Positions 1 to 11,898 of a DNA stretch of 22,844 nucleotides are shown one piece after another (position 1 is the stretch's first letter; each line of letters starts with the position of its first letter). The stretch is from Streptomyces xanthophaeus. GTDB taxonomy: Bacteria; Actinomycetota; Actinomycetes; Streptomycetales; Streptomycetaceae. The stretch covers positions 1-22,844 of the forward strand of contig NZ_JOFT01000060.1 of the NCBI RefSeq assembly GCF_000725805.1. The letters run 5' to 3'. The notes beneath the pieces were generated by a model. It saw only the letters and a list, made by a program, of their open reading frames with translations. It was not told the DNA's origin and ran no database searches. Position numbers and translations under genes: made by a program.

Positions 1-498
1 CCCCCGGCTCCACCCGCCGCCCCGCCGCAGCCCCGGACCCCGCCCGGGGCCGAGCCATACGCAATGCCGGGGGCCCCGTACGGCCCGCCGCAGACCTTCG
101 CCCAGTGGGAGCCCCCGCCCGGCTACGGAACCAGCCCGGTCCCGCAACAACCTCCCGCCGGGCCCCGGCCCGCCCCCCAGTCATCCCCCACCCGGGAAGA
201 AACCGACCTCGCCGGCCCGCAGACCGCGCCCATCCCGCACGCCGAACCACAGCCCGGGCAGACCACCCAGGCCGAACCGGCTCCGTACGCCGAACCCCTG
301 GCCGAGCGGGCCGCCCCGCCCGTACCCAGCCCGTACGCCGGACCGGAGCCCAGGCAGGCCGCCCAGCCCCAACCGCACCCCGCGCAGGCTGCCCACCCGC
401 AGCCCGGGCAGAGGGCCCAGGCCGGATCAGGTCCGTACGCCGAACCGCAGGCCGCGCCCGCGGCGCAGGCCGAGGCCGACGGGCCGGTGCAGCCGTGA
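1..498 (+). CDS. Proline-rich protein, C-terminal part only (5' end outside window)
   Basis: The frame is open from the first base of the window and ends at TGA 496-498, so only the last 165 residues are visible. They are almost entirely low complexity: Pro, Ala, Gln and Glu, with a loosely repeated PYA(E/G/M)P unit (PYAMP, PYAEP, PYAGP, PYAEP). No catalytic motif, membrane segment or folded domain can be seen in this part. Such tails in streptomycetes often follow a folded or membrane domain, and that part lies upstream of the window, so function is unknown. The stop overlaps the GTG start of the next gene (GTGA at 495-498), which implies translational coupling and co-function with the PycTM-like protein. 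An internal ATG at 64 exists but has no clear ribosome binding site, and the frame continues upstream of it, so it is not taken as the start. Confidence 0.7.
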   Translation, partial: PPAPPAAPPQPRTPPGAEPYAMPGAPYGPPQTFAQWEPPPGYGTSPVPQQPPAGPRPAPQSSPTREETDLAGPQTAPIPHAEPQPGQTTQAEPAPYAEPLAERAAPPVPSPYAGPEPRQAAQPQPHPAQAAHPQPGQRAQAGSGPYAEPQAAPAAQAEADGPVQP

Positions 499-1079
499 CC
501 GCGCCCACCCACGGAGCCGAGGCCGCGCCCGCGGCCGCGCCGGACCGCATGCCCGCGGCGGCGGAAACGGCGGCCACGGCCCCCGCACCGCCCGGCGGGG
601 CGGCCGCCGTCCGGCTGCTCGCCGACCTGCGGGCCGAGATAGCCCGGGCCGACAGCAAGGCCTCCGTCCTGGTCGCGGCCCTGGGCATGACCGCCGGGGT
701 GATCAGCGCCCTGCTCGCCGGGAAGGGCTGGCAGCCCGGCTCGCTCTCCACTCCCGGCACGGCCGTCTGGTGGACGGGAGCCACGGCCCTCGCACTGGCG
801 CTGCCCGCCCTGCTGATCGCCGTACTGCCCCGCTACCGCTCGGCCGAGTGGGAGCCGGGCTCGCCGCTGTCGTACTTCGGCGACATCCGGTCGGCGGTCC
901 GCCAGGGCCGTCTCGCCGAGGCGCTCGCGGAGACGGACCGCGACCCCACCGCCTCCCTGATGGCCGCCCTGGCGGAGAACAGCCGGATCGCCACCCGCAA
1001 GCACCAGTGGATCAGGGCCGGCCTGCTCGCCTTCTGCGCGGCCGCGGTCCTGCTCCCCGCCGCCCTCCTCATCGGCTGA
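495..1079 (+). CDS. Pycsar-effector-type membrane protein (PycTM / DUF5706-like)
   Basis: This 194-residue protein starts at GTG 495, overlapping the previous stop. The frame is open further upstream (ATG 105), but that part is out-of-frame shadow of the proline-rich gene. Residues 1-37 are a flexible Ala/Pro leader. Residues 39-60 form an amphipathic helix with the RADSKAS motif, running into TM1 (about 57-76). TM2 is about 92-112, the PLSYFGDI motif is at 124-131, a soluble helical segment follows, and TM3 is 174-193. The (A)D-x-KA motif before TM1, the (S)xFGDI motif after TM2 and the NSRIATRKHQW-like segment before the last TM match my memory of the DUF5706/PycTM family. In Pycsar defence, such effectors are triggered by cCMP or cUMP and damage the membrane. 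No pyrimidine cyclase is visible in the window. The neighbours are a proline-rich protein and an M48 membrane protease. A housekeeping membrane role is equally possible. Confidence 0.72.
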   Translation: MTAPTHGAEAAPAAAPDRMPAAAETAATAPAPPGGAAAVRLLADLRAEIARADSKASVLVAALGMTAGVISALLAGKGWQPGSLSTPGTAVWWTGATALALALPALLIAVLPRYRSAEWEPGSPLSYFGDIRSAVRQGRLAEALAETDRDPTASLMAALAENSRIATRKHQWIRAGLLAFCAAAVLLPAALLIG

Positions 1080-1105
1080 CGCCACCGAGACGACGAAGGA
1101 CCACC

Positions 1106-2449
1106 GTGAACCAGTCGCCCGAACCCGAGTACCCACAGCCCCCACAGCCCCCACAGGACCCCCGGGCTGCCCAGTACCCCGCATACCCCCAAGGCCCCCA
1201 GTACCCGCAGGGCCCGCCCCCGGCGTACCCACAGCAGCAGACCCCGCCGGCCCACCCGGCGGCCGAACCCGCACCGGGCGCCCCTGCGCAGCCCCCGCAG
1301 TACCCGCAGCCCCCGTACCCGCAGCCCGTGCAGCCCGCGCCCCACCAGCACTACCCGCAGCAGCCCGCGTACCCCCAGCCCGCACCGCCACAGCCCGCCT
1401 ACCCGCAGTACCCGCAGTACCAGCAGGCGCCCGCGCCGGCCCCCGCCCCCGTGCCGCCGGCCCGGCCCGCCCCGGCCGCCCAGGACGACCTGGACTACCA
1501 GAACGCCCCCGGCACCCGGCTCCACCTCAAGGCGCACCAGCGCAGCACCGACGCCACCGCCTTCGGCCAGCTCGCCCTGCACGTCCCCGGCTTCCTGATG
1601 AGCCTCATGGTGGTGCTCCTGGCCGCCACGATCCTCCAGGCCCTGACCGGCCTGCCCTCCTGGCTGCCCACCGTGCTGTGGATCGCCTCCGGGGCCCTCG
1701 TCTTCCACCGCCCCAGCGAGGACTTCTTCGCCCGCCACCTGCTGCGCCTGCAGCGCCCGCTCCCCCACGAGCTCGCCGCCCTCGCTCCGGTATGGCGCGA
1801 GGTCACGGCCCGCGCGGGCGTCGACGGCAACCGCTACGAGCTGTGGATCGAGGACTCCGACCACCTCAACGCGTACGCGGCCGCGGGCCACATCGTCGGG
1901 GTCACCCGCAACGCCCTGGACAACCTGCCGCGGTCCCAGCTGGCCGCCGTCCTCGCCCACGAGCTCGGCCACCACACCGGCGGCCACGCCTGGTCCGGCC
2001 TGCTGGGCTGGTGGTACTCCCTGCCCGGGCGTCTGGCCTGGCAGGTCGTCCGGGCCGTGACGGTGTTCGTCATCCGGTTCACCAGCTTCTTCTCCTACCT
2101 GGCGGCCGGACTGCTGATCATCTTCGTCGGCATGTTCACCCTGCTGACGGTCACCGCCACCTACGGGCTCCCGCTGCTGCTGCTCGTGATGCCGTACTTC
2201 ATGGCGGCGGTGGGCCGCCGGGCCGAGCTGCGCGCCGACGCGCACGCGGCCGTCCTCGGCTTCGCCCCGATGCTCGCGCAGATGCTCCACGGGGTGATGG
2301 TGCAGGAAGAGCAGGCCAAGCAGGCCGTGCTGATGCAGACCGGGAAGCCGTTCACGGAGCCCGGCACGCTCTCCCGGCTGCTCTCCACCCACCCCGACCA
2401 CCGCACACGGCTGCACCACCTCCAGCCGTACCTGCACAGCGGCCGCTGA
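1106..2449 (+). CDS. Integral-membrane M48-family zinc metallopeptidase with P/Y/Q-rich N-terminus
   Basis: This 447-residue protein starts at GTG 1106, preceded by GAAGGA at 1095-1100 with 5 nt spacing, 26 nt after the PycTM-like gene. The much longer open frame upstream is shadow. Residues 1 to about 135 are low complexity with many YPQ/PQYP units. A hydrophobic hairpin follows at about 155-200. The HELGH zinc motif is at H285-E286-L287-G288-H289 within AVLAHELGHHTGGHA, and the third-ligand motif E374-x3-D378 lies in RRAELRADAHAA. Two more long hydrophobic stretches sit between these motifs (about 310-365). This layout (HExxH, membrane spans, ExxxD) is that of M48B/HtpX-like proteases, which degrade misfolded membrane proteins. 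Co-directional, tightly spaced genes suggest one operon with the PycTM-like protein. The substrate is unknown. Confidence 0.88.
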   Translation: MNQSPEPEYPQPPQPPQDPRAAQYPAYPQGPQYPQGPPPAYPQQQTPPAHPAAEPAPGAPAQPPQYPQPPYPQPVQPAPHQHYPQQPAYPQPAPPQPAYPQYPQYQQAPAPAPAPVPPARPAPAAQDDLDYQNAPGTRLHLKAHQRSTDATAFGQLALHVPGFLMSLMVVLLAATILQALTGLPSWLPTVLWIASGALVFHRPSEDFFARHLLRLQRPLPHELAALAPVWREVTARAGVDGNRYELWIEDSDHLNAYAAAGHIVGVTRNALDNLPRSQLAAVLAHELGHHTGGHAWSGLLGWWYSLPGRLAWQVVRAVTVFVIRFTSFFSYLAAGLLIIFVGMFTLLTVTATYGLPLLLLVMPYFMAAVGRRAELRADAHAAVLGFAPMLAQMLHGVMVQEEQAKQAVLMQTGKPFTEPGTLSRLLSTHPDHRTRLHHLQPYLHSGR

Positions 2450-2453
2450 AACG

Positions 2454-2491
2454 CCGCAGGGCGGCCACCCTCTCGGGTGACCGCCCTGCGG
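2454..2491 (-). terminator. Terminator hairpin between convergent M48 peptidase gene and rpoC
   Basis: The stem CCGCAGGGCGG/CCGCCCTGCGG extends through CACCC/GGGTG to a 4-nt loop. In minus-strand RNA the single internal non-Watson-Crick position is a U-G wobble and the loop is GAGA (GNRA class). In plus-strand RNA the same position is a C-A mismatch. The structure is therefore better formed for rpoC transcripts, 31 nt after the rpoC stop, though it may act in both directions. The U-tract is poor. Confidence 0.75.
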
Positions 2492-2522
2492 TTACTGCGC
2501 TACTGCTCTACTGCTTCGGACC

Positions 2523-6437
<3,915 letters not shown>

Positions 6438-6496
6438 TGTGCGTCAATCCCTCTTTCGGGGTCGAGTCTCAATCATGGTCTGAACGGTCCCGGGGA

Positions 6497-6528
6497 TGAC
6501 GGGGGGCTCTTGAGCGAGCCCCCCGTCA
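6497..6528 (-). repeat. Perfect 13-bp hairpin in the rpoB-rpoC intergenic region
   Basis: TGACGGGGGGCTC (6497-6509) and GAGCCCCCCGTCA (6516-6528) are perfect inverse complements around a 6-nt loop. The hairpin begins 6 nt after the rpoB stop on the transcribed strand and has no U-tract. It is therefore more likely an RNA processing or stability element, or a weak attenuator, than a full terminator. Confidence 0.7.
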
Positions 6529-6534
6529 GGCCCG

Positions 6535-9500
6535 TCAGACCTCTTCGACGCTGCTCGGCTCGCGCCGGGACAGGTCGATACCGAGCTCCTCCGCCGCGCG
6601 GAAGACGTCCTCGTCGGTGTCGCGCATCTCGATGGACATGCCGTCCGAGGACAGCACCTCCACGTTGAGGCAGAGCGACTGCATTTCCTTGATGAGCACC
6701 TTGAAGGACTCGGGAATGCCCGGCTCGGGGATGTTCTCGCCCTTGACGATGGCCTCGTAGACCTTCACGCGGCCGGTGACGTCGTCGGACTTGATGGTCA
6801 GCAGCTCCTGGAGGGCGTAAGCGGCGCCATAAGCCTCGAGCGCCCACACCTCCATCTCACCGAAGCGCTGGCCACCGAACTGCGCCTTACCACCCAGCGG
6901 CTGCTGCGTGATCATCGAGTACGGACCGGTCGACCGAGCGTGGAGCTTGTCGTCGACCAGGTGGTGGAGCTTGAGGATGTACATGTACCCGACCGAGATC
7001 GGGTCCGGGAACGGCTCGCCGGAGCGGCCGTCGAACAGACGCGCCTTACCGGTCGGGAGCACCATGCGCTCGCCGTCGCGGTTCGGGATCGTGTGCTGCA
7101 GCAGACCTGCCAGCTCGTCCTCGCGGGCACCGTCGAACACCGGGGTGGCGACGTTGGTACCGGGAGCGACCTGGTCGGCGCCGATCGCCTGGAGGCGCTG
7201 CGCCCACTCGTCCGCCAGGCCGGAGACGTCCCAGCCGCGGCTGGCGAGCCAGCCGAGGTGGATCTCCAGGACCTGTCCCGGGTTCATTCGGGACGGGACA
7301 CCCAGCGGGTTCAGGATGATGTCGACCGGCGTGCCGTCCTCAAGGAAGGGCATGTCCTCGATCGGAAGGATCTTGGAGATGACACCCTTGTTGCCGTGGC
7401 GGCCGGCGAGCTTGTCACCGTCGGTGATCTTGCGCTTCTGGGCGACGTAGACGCGGACCAGCTGGTTCACGCCCGGAGGAAGCTCGTCGCCCTCCTCGCG
7501 GTCGAAGACGCGGACACCGATGACCTTGCCGATCTCACCGTGAGGGACCTTGAGCGAGGTGTCACGCACCTCGCGGGCCTTCTCACCGAAGATCGCGCGG
7601 AGCAGGCGCTCCTCCGGGGTCAGCTCGGTCTCACCCTTGGGCGTGACCTTGCCGACCAGGATGTCGCCGGCGACGACGTCCGCACCGATGCGGATGATGC
7701 CGCGCTCGTCGAGGTCCGCGAGGACCTCCTCGGAGACGTTCGGGATGTCCCGGGTGATCTCCTCGGGGCCGAGCTTGGTGTCACGGGCGTCGACCTCGTG
7801 CTCCTCGATGTGGATCGAGGAGAGGACGTCGTCCTGCACGAGGCGCTGCGACAGGATGATCGCGTCCTCGTAGTTGTGACCTTCCCACGGCATGAACGCG
7901 ACGAGCAGGTTCTTGCCGAGGGCCATTTCGCCCTCTTCGGTCGCAGGACCGTCGGCGAGGACCTGGGACTCGATGATCCGGTCACCCTCGTTGACGATGA
8001 CCTTCTGGTTGACCGAGGTGCCCTGGTTCGAGCGGGAGAACTTGGCGACGCGGTACGTGGTGTACGTGCCGTCGTCGTTGGCGACGGTGATGTAGTCGGC
8101 CGAGACCTCCTGGACGACACCGTCCTTCTCCGCACGGATCGAGTCACCGGCGTCGACCGCACAGCGGTACTCCATGCCGGTGCCGACGAGCGGCGCCTCC
8201 GCCTTGATGAGCGGAACGGCCTGGCGCATCATGTTCGCGCCCATGAGGGCACGGTTGGCGTCGTCGTGCTCCAGGAAGGGGATCATCGCGGTCGCGACGG
8301 ACACCATCTGGCGCGGGGAGACGTCCATGTAGTCGACGTCGTCGCCGGCGATGTAGTCGATCTCGCCGCCACGACGGCGGACCAGCACGCGGTTCTCGGT
8401 GAAGCGCATCTCGTCGTTCAGGCCGGCGTTGGCCTGGGCGATCACGAAGCGGTCTTCCTCGTCCGCGGTCAGGTAGTCGACCTCGTCCGTGACGACACCC
8501 TCGATGACCTTGCGGTACGGGGTCTCGACGAAGCCGAACGCGTTGACGCGGCCGTAGGAGGCGAGCGAGCCGATCAGACCGATGTTCGGGCCTTCAGGGG
8601 TCTCGATCGGGCACATGCGGCCGTAGTGCGACGGGTGCACGTCACGGACCTCGAAGCCGGCCCGCTCACGGGACAGACCACCGGGACCAAGAGCCGACAG
8701 GCGGCGCTTGTGGGTGAGGCCCGACAGCGGGTTGTTCTGGTCCATGAACTGCGACAGCTGGCTGGTGCCGAAGAACTCCTTGATGGAGGCGACGACCGGC
8801 CGGATGTTGATCAGGGTCTGCGGCGTGATGGCCTCGACGTCCTGAGTCGTCATGCGCTCGCGGACGACGCGCTCCATACGAGCCAGACCCGTGCGGACCT
8901 GGTTCTGGATGAGCTCGCCGACGTTGCGCAGACGACGGTTGCCGAAGTGGTCGATGTCATCGGTCTCGACCACGATCGAACGGCCGGACTCGCCGGTCGT
9001 CTCGGTCTCGCCGGCGTGCAGCTTGACCAGGTACTTGATCGTTGCGATGACGTCGTCGGTGGTGAGCACGCCGGCGTCCAGCGGCTCGTCGGCGCCGAGC
9101 TTCTTGTTCACCTTGTAGCGGCCGACCTTGGCGAGGTCGTAGCGCTTCGGGTTGAAGTAGAGGTTCTCGAGCAGCGTCTGAGCAGCCTCGCGGGTCGGCG
9201 GTTCGCCCGGACGCAGCTTGCGGTAGATGTCGAGCAGCGCGTCGTCCTGACCCTGGGTGTGGTCCTTCTCCAGGGTGGCGCGCATGGACTCGTACTCGCC
9301 GAACTCCTCGAGGATCTGCTCGGTGGTCCAGCCGAGAGCCTTCAGGAGGACGGTGACGGACTGCTTGCGCTTGCGGTCGATGCGGACACCGACCATGTCG
9401 CGCTTGTCGATCTCCATCTCCAGCCAGGCACCCCGGGACGGGATGATCTTGGCGGAGAAGATGTCCTTGTCGGACGTCTTGTCGATGGAGGAGTCGAAGT

Positions 9501-10017
9501 AGACACCGGGGGAACGGACAAGCTGCGACACGACGACACGCTCGGTGCCGTTGATGACGAAGGTGCCCTTGTTGGTCATGAGCGGGAAGTCGCCCATGAA
9601 GACCGTCTGAGACTTGATCTCTCCGGTCTCGTTGTTCGTGAACTCGGCCGTGACGAACAGCGGAGCCGCGTACGTGAAGTCGCGCTCCTTGCACTCGTCG
9701 ACAGAGTTCTTCGCCGGCTCGAAACGGTGGTCGCGGAAGGTCAGCGACATCGACCCGGAGAAGTCCTCGATCGGCGAGATCTCCTCGAAGATCTCTTCCA
9801 GACCGGACTTGGTGGGGACGTCCTGTCCACTCTCAAGCGCCGACTCGACGCGAGACTTCCAGGCGGCGTTCCCGAGCAGCCAGTCAAAGCTCTCGGTCTG
9901 CAGCGCCAGGAGGTTCGGAACCTCGAGGGGCTCCTTGATCTTTGCAAAGGAGATGCGCAGCGGGGCGGTGCTGGCACCGTTGTTCGTATTGGTCGAGGCG
10001 TTGCGCGAGGCGGCCAA
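6535..10017 (-). CDS. rpoB: DNA-directed RNA polymerase subunit beta
   Basis: The protein has 1160 residues, matching the usual streptomycete length (about 1161). The chosen start is TTG 10017 (MAASRNAST...), with the strong ribosome binding site GGAAGGA 7 nt upstream. An in-frame extension of 37 codons (from TTG 10128) is open but lacks a ribosome binding site and matches no family sequence I know. The rifampicin-binding cluster runs from [14 protein letters not shown] (starting at residue 417) through [13 protein letters not shown] and looks wild type. [21 protein letters not shown], the [13 protein letters not shown] motif and the [27 protein letters not shown]-terminal anchor (quoted in parts from the canonical motif) are all present. 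It is the catalytic partner of RpoC. The promoter at 10196-10224 and read-through from rplJL both probably feed it. Confidence 0.99.
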   Translation of the reverse strand: MAASRNASTNTNNGASTAPLRISFAKIKEPLEVPNLLALQTESFDWLLGNAAWKSRVESALESGQDVPTKSGLEEIFEEISPIEDFSGSMSLTFRDHRFEPAKNSVDECKERDFTYAAPLFVTAEFTNNETGEIKSQTVFMGDFPLMTNKGTFVINGTERVVVSQLVRSPGVYFDSSIDKTSDKDIFSAKIIPSRGAWLEMEIDKRDMVGVRIDRKRKQSVTVLLKALGWTTEQILEEFGEYESMRATLEKDHTQGQDDALLDIYRKLRPGEPPTREAAQTLLENLYFNPKRYDLAKVGRYKVNKKLGADEPLDAGVLTTDDVIATIKYLVKLHAGETETTGESGRSIVVETDDIDHFGNRRLRNVGELIQNQVRTGLARMERVVRERMTTQDVEAITPQTLINIRPVVASIKEFFGTSQLSQFMDQNNPLSGLTHKRRLSALGPGGLSRERAGFEVRDVHPSHYGRMCPIETPEGPNIGLIGSLASYGRVNAFGFVETPYRKVIEGVVTDEVDYLTADEEDRFVIAQANAGLNDEMRFTENRVLVRRRGGEIDYIAGDDVDYMDVSPRQMVSVATAMIPFLEHDDANRALMGANMMRQAVPLIKAEAPLVGTGMEYRCAVDAGDSIRAEKDGVVQEVSADYITVANDDGTYTTYRVAKFSRSNQGTSVNQKVIVNEGDRIIESQVLADGPATEEGEMALGKNLLVAFMPWEGHNYEDAIILSQRLVQDDVLSSIHIEEHEVDARDTKLGPEEITRDIPNVSEEVLADLDERGIIRIGADVVAGDILVGKVTPKGETELTPEERLLRAIFGEKAREVRDTSLKVPHGEIGKVIGVRVFDREEGDELPPGVNQLVRVYVAQKRKITDGDKLAGRHGNKGVISKILPIEDMPFLEDGTPVDIILNPLGVPSRMNPGQVLEIHLGWLASRGWDVSGLADEWAQRLQAIGADQVAPGTNVATPVFDGAREDELAGLLQHTIPNRDGERMVLPTGKARLFDGRSGEPFPDPISVGYMYILKLHHLVDDKLHARSTGPYSMITQQPLGGKAQFGGQRFGEMEVWALEAYGAAYALQELLTIKSDDVTGRVKVYEAIVKGENIPEPGIPESFKVLIKEMQSLCLNVEVLSSDGMSIEMRDTDEDVFRAAEELGIDLSRREPSSVEEV

Positions 10018-10195
10018 GAGGGGGTCCTTCCGAGGGCTCGGACTCACTACGCGCGTACCGGTCCCAGCCGACACAGAAGACAGGTTCTCCCCATCTGGCC
10101 AAAATGCCAGGTCAGGTCGATCAATCAAGTGTGCTCAAGCGTGGGCATGCCCCTGGCGACGGGCAGGGGGCAGCTAACAGGCAGCGCAAAGGGTC

Positions 10196-10224
10196 AGTGT
10201 AGCCACTCGGCTCACTGATGTCCA
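10196..10224 (-). promoter_or_regulatory. rpoB promoter (sigma-70/HrdB-like)
   Basis: On the minus strand, TGGACA (-35, 10219-10224) and TACACT (-10, 10196-10201) are separated by exactly 17 nt, close to the TTGACA/TANNNT consensus. The predicted transcript starts near 10189 and has a leader of about 170 nt before the TTG start of rpoB. The site lies downstream of the rplL terminator hairpin, so it would supply rpoBC independently of rplJL. Confidence 0.65.
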
Positions 10225-10229
10225 GACCA

Positions 10230-10243
10230 GGTTTCCGGAAACC
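10230..10243. repeat. 14-bp perfect palindrome just upstream of the rpoB -35 box
   Basis: GGTTTCCGGAAACC is a perfect palindrome whose edge lies 5 nt upstream of the -35 hexamer of the rpoB promoter. Position and symmetry would suit a dimeric regulator, but no cognate factor is known to me. Confidence 0.5.
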
Positions 10244-10540
10244 GGCAACAGGCCTTCCCCACGTCCTTCAATCCGAGCCGGTGTTCAACCGACACTGCTT
10301 CCAACGCTGCGGCCCTCGCACACAGAGCGCGTATCAGTACTGCCCTCTTCGTAGCCGATCCATGCCTCGTATCCCGGATCGAGCTGGTCGAGCTGGTGAC
10401 GGGTTTGAGAATTGCGCGCCGCTGCCCGTTCGTCAAGGCCCCCTGCTCCGTGCGGATCATCTTGGGACCCGGCTGCGGAGCAACGATGATCACCCTACTC
10501 CCCAACGAGACCAGGGCAAGTCAGGCACTACAGATACGCC

Positions 10541-10574
10541 AAAGGGCGACCACCCTTACGGGTGATCGCCCTTT
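10541..10574 (-). terminator. Terminator/attenuator hairpin after rplL
   Basis: A 15-bp stem (AAAGGGCGATCACCC with GGGTGGTCGCCCTTT on the transcribed strand) closes on a GTAA (GNRA) loop, with one U-G wobble. It starts 29 nt after the rplL stop. A partial terminator between rplL and rpoB is known in other bacteria, where it sets the ribosomal protein to polymerase ratio. The same role is inferred here. The U-tract is short. Confidence 0.75.
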
Positions 10575-10576
10575 GC

Positions 10577-10600
10577 AGAGGCCTCAGAGAGGCCTCAGAG
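10577..10600. repeat. Short tandem repeat, 11-nt unit, just after rplL
   Basis: AGAGGCCTCAG occurs twice in tandem followed by AG (24 nt), between the rplL stop codon and its terminator hairpin. Each unit contains the palindrome GAGGCCTC. Significance is unknown. Confidence 0.6.
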
Positions 10601-10603
10601 GTG

Positions 10604-10984
10604 TTACTTGACCTCGACAGCCGCGCCGGCAGCCTTGAGGGACTCGGCAGCCTTGTCAGCGGCCTCCTTGGCGACCTTCTCGAGGACCGGCTTCGGAGCG
10701 CCGTCGACGAGGTCCTTGGCCTCCTTCAGACCCAGGGAGGTGAGCTCGCGCACGACCTTGATGACCTGGATCTTCTTGTCGCCGGCACCGGTGAGGATGA
10801 CGTCGAACTCGTCCTGCTCCTCGGCGGCCTCAGCGGCAACCGGGGCGCCCGGACCGGCAACGGCGACGGCCGCGGCGGCGGTGACGTCGAACTTCTCCTC
10901 GAACGCCTTAACGAACTCGGAGAGCTCGATGAGGGTGAGCTCCTCGAACTGGGCGAGGAGTTCGTCCTGGGTGAGCTTCGCCAT
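10604..10984 (-). CDS. rplL: 50S ribosomal protein L7/L12
   Basis: This 126-residue protein starts at ATG 10984 ([10 protein letters not shown]), with GGAAGGA 9 nt upstream. A six-codon longer frame is open but has no better site. Residues 1-34 form the helical dimerisation domain that docks on L10. Residues 35-55 are an Ala/Pro/Gly hinge. Residues 56-126 are the C-terminal domain that recruits GTPase factors, with the [16 protein letters not shown] helix-loop and conserved lysines. L12 is the mobile stalk protein, present in several copies per ribosome. It lies 110 nt after rplJ, with two small hairpins between them, and is followed by a terminator hairpin. Confidence 0.98.
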   Translation of the reverse strand: MAKLTQDELLAQFEELTLIELSEFVKAFEEKFDVTAAAAVAVAGPGAPVAAEAAEEQDEFDVILTGAGDKKIQVIKVVRELTSLGLKEAKDLVDGAPKPVLEKVAKEAADKAAESLKAAGAAVEVK

Positions 10985-11094
10985 GATGGGCGATCCTTCC
11001 ACTAATTCGGCAGGTGCCGGATGTATATAGAGGCGGGCGTAACGGCCCGCTTTGACCCACGCACTAGGCGGCGTGGATCAGTGCGCGAGCCGAA

Positions 11095-11625
11095 TTACTC
11101 GGCACCGCCCTGCTCGGCGAGCTTGACGCGAAGCGCTTCCGCGGTGCGGACGAACTTCGACGGCAGCGCCTGGAAGAGCGAGGCAGCCTGAGACTGCTTG
11201 CCCTTGAACGCGCCGGCCAGCTTGCTGAGCAGAACCTCGCGGGACTCGAGGTCCGCAAGCTTCTTGATGTCATCGGCGGAGAGCGCCTTACCATCAAGGA
11301 CACCCGCCTTGATGATCAGGTTGGGGTTGTCCTTGGCGAAGTCACGCAGGCTCTTCGCCGACTCCACCGGGTCACCGGTGATGAAGGCGACCGCGGTCGG
11401 ACCAGCGAAGTGCTCGTCCAGCGCGGTGATCCCGGCCTGGTTGGCCGCAATCTTGGTCAGCGTGTTCTTCACCACGGCGTACTGGGCGTTCTCACCGAGC
11501 GAACGACGCAGCGTCTTGAGCTGCGCAACGGTGAGACCCCGGTACTCGGTCAGCACAGCGGCGTTCGAGCTCTGGAACTGGTCCGTGAGCTCGGCTACCG
11601 CGGCAGCCTTGTCGGGCCTTGCCAT
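11095..11625 (-). CDS. rplJ: 50S ribosomal protein L10
   Basis: This 176-residue protein is the usual length for actinobacteria. ATG 11625 is preceded by a very strong ribosome binding site, GGAAGGAGG. The N-terminal 23S-rRNA-binding domain (about 1-130) contains [19 protein letters not shown] and [12 protein letters not shown]. The C-terminal helix (about 140-176) binds L12 dimers. L10 and L12 together form the stalk, and the L10-L12 complex represses its own mRNA through the leader described at 11640-11833. It forms an operon with rplL. Confidence 0.98.
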   Translation of the reverse strand: MARPDKAAAVAELTDQFQSSNAAVLTEYRGLTVAQLKTLRRSLGENAQYAVVKNTLTKIAANQAGITALDEHFAGPTAVAFITGDPVESAKSLRDFAKDNPNLIIKAGVLDGKALSADDIKKLADLESREVLLSKLAGAFKGKQSQAASLFQALPSKFVRTAEALRVKLAEQGGAE

Positions 11626-11639
11626 AGAGCGTCGGCCTC

Positions 11640-11833
11640 CTTCCGGGTGATGAGGACCGCTCAGAAGGGGCTGAACAAAACGAAACGCCCCGGCGCAAGC
11701 GCACGGGGCGTAAGCTCGACCGAATCACTCCGGGAGCGTGTCCACGAACACCTGCGCAGGACGTCCGCATTCAGCGGATCCTTCGGCCGCCCCACTCTTT
11801 CGAGCAGGGCAACGACCAGCGGTCTTTGGCTTC
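11640..11833 (-). ncRNA. Ribosomal protein L10 leader (autoregulatory mRNA element)
   Basis: The 273-nt gap before rplJ is non-coding. On the transcribed strand it contains the CCAAAGACCGCTGGTCG segment (complement at 11813-11829), which resembles the conserved L10-binding core of bacterial rplJ leaders. Several short inverted repeats follow (for example GTCC..GGAC-type pairs), and a terminator-like hairpin at 11685-11711 lies about 60 nt before the start codon. In other bacteria the L10-L12 complex binds this leader and reduces expression. Exact boundaries are estimated. Confidence 0.6.
11685..11711 (-). terminator. Attenuator-like hairpin in the rplJ leader
   Basis: ACGCCCCG/CGGGGCGT forms an 8-bp stem continued by GCGC/GCGC around a 2-nt loop with one bulge. 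On the transcribed strand it is followed by TTCGTTTTGTT, a good U-rich tail. This is the most classical intrinsic terminator shape in the window, yet it sits inside the rplJ leader. It may be an attenuator of rplJL or the end of the upstream lipoprotein transcript. Confidence 0.65.
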
Positions 11834-11839
11834 TGGTGA

Positions 11840-11869
11840 AGCGTACGCGAAGCGGTCGAGCCAAGGCAA
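11840..11869 (-). promoter_or_regulatory. Candidate rplJ promoter
   Basis: On the minus strand, TTGCCT (11864-11869) and TACGCT (11840-11845) are 18 nt apart. The predicted start near 11833 lies just before the L10-leader core. This is a plausible sigma-70-type promoter, but the match is moderate. Confidence 0.4.
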
Positions 11870-11898
11870 ATCGCCTCCGCCCCGGCCGCGGCGAGGGC

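Larger units (their letters stand above)
10018..10603 (-). other. Non-coding rplL-rpoB intergenic region (586 nt)
   Basis: This stretch has no convincing gene and a visibly lower GC content than its neighbours. On the transcribed strand it holds, in order, a short 11-nt tandem repeat, the rplL terminator hairpin, about 300 nt without recognisable features, a 14-bp palindrome, a promoter, and a leader of about 170 nt before rpoB. Short open frames on both strands (for example 10212-10505 minus) have no ribosome binding site and no family resemblance. Confidence 0.7.

Noticed and set aside
105..494. Longer version of the PycTM-like protein starting at ATG 105
   Set aside because: The added segment is an Arg/Ala/Pro-rich out-of-frame copy of the proline-rich gene. 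GTG 495 with stop overlap gives a family-like protein.
8670..8772. Rifampicin-resistance changes in RpoB
   Set aside because: The [14 protein letters not shown] and [13 protein letters not shown] segments look like the sensitive form, with no substitution at the classical resistance positions.
10018..10128. N-terminal extension of RpoB
   Set aside because: The good ribosome binding site belongs to TTG 10017, and the family protein begins at MAASRN. The extension has no such support.
6940..10218. A 1092-codon open frame antisense to rpoB
   Set aside because: It is a shadow of rpoB of the same kind, with biased composition and no ribosome binding site of note.
10212..10505. 97-codon minus-strand frame between rplL and rpoB
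   Set aside because: No ribosome binding site, no recognisable family, and it runs across the palindrome and promoter region of rpoB. Treated as leader or intergenic sequence.
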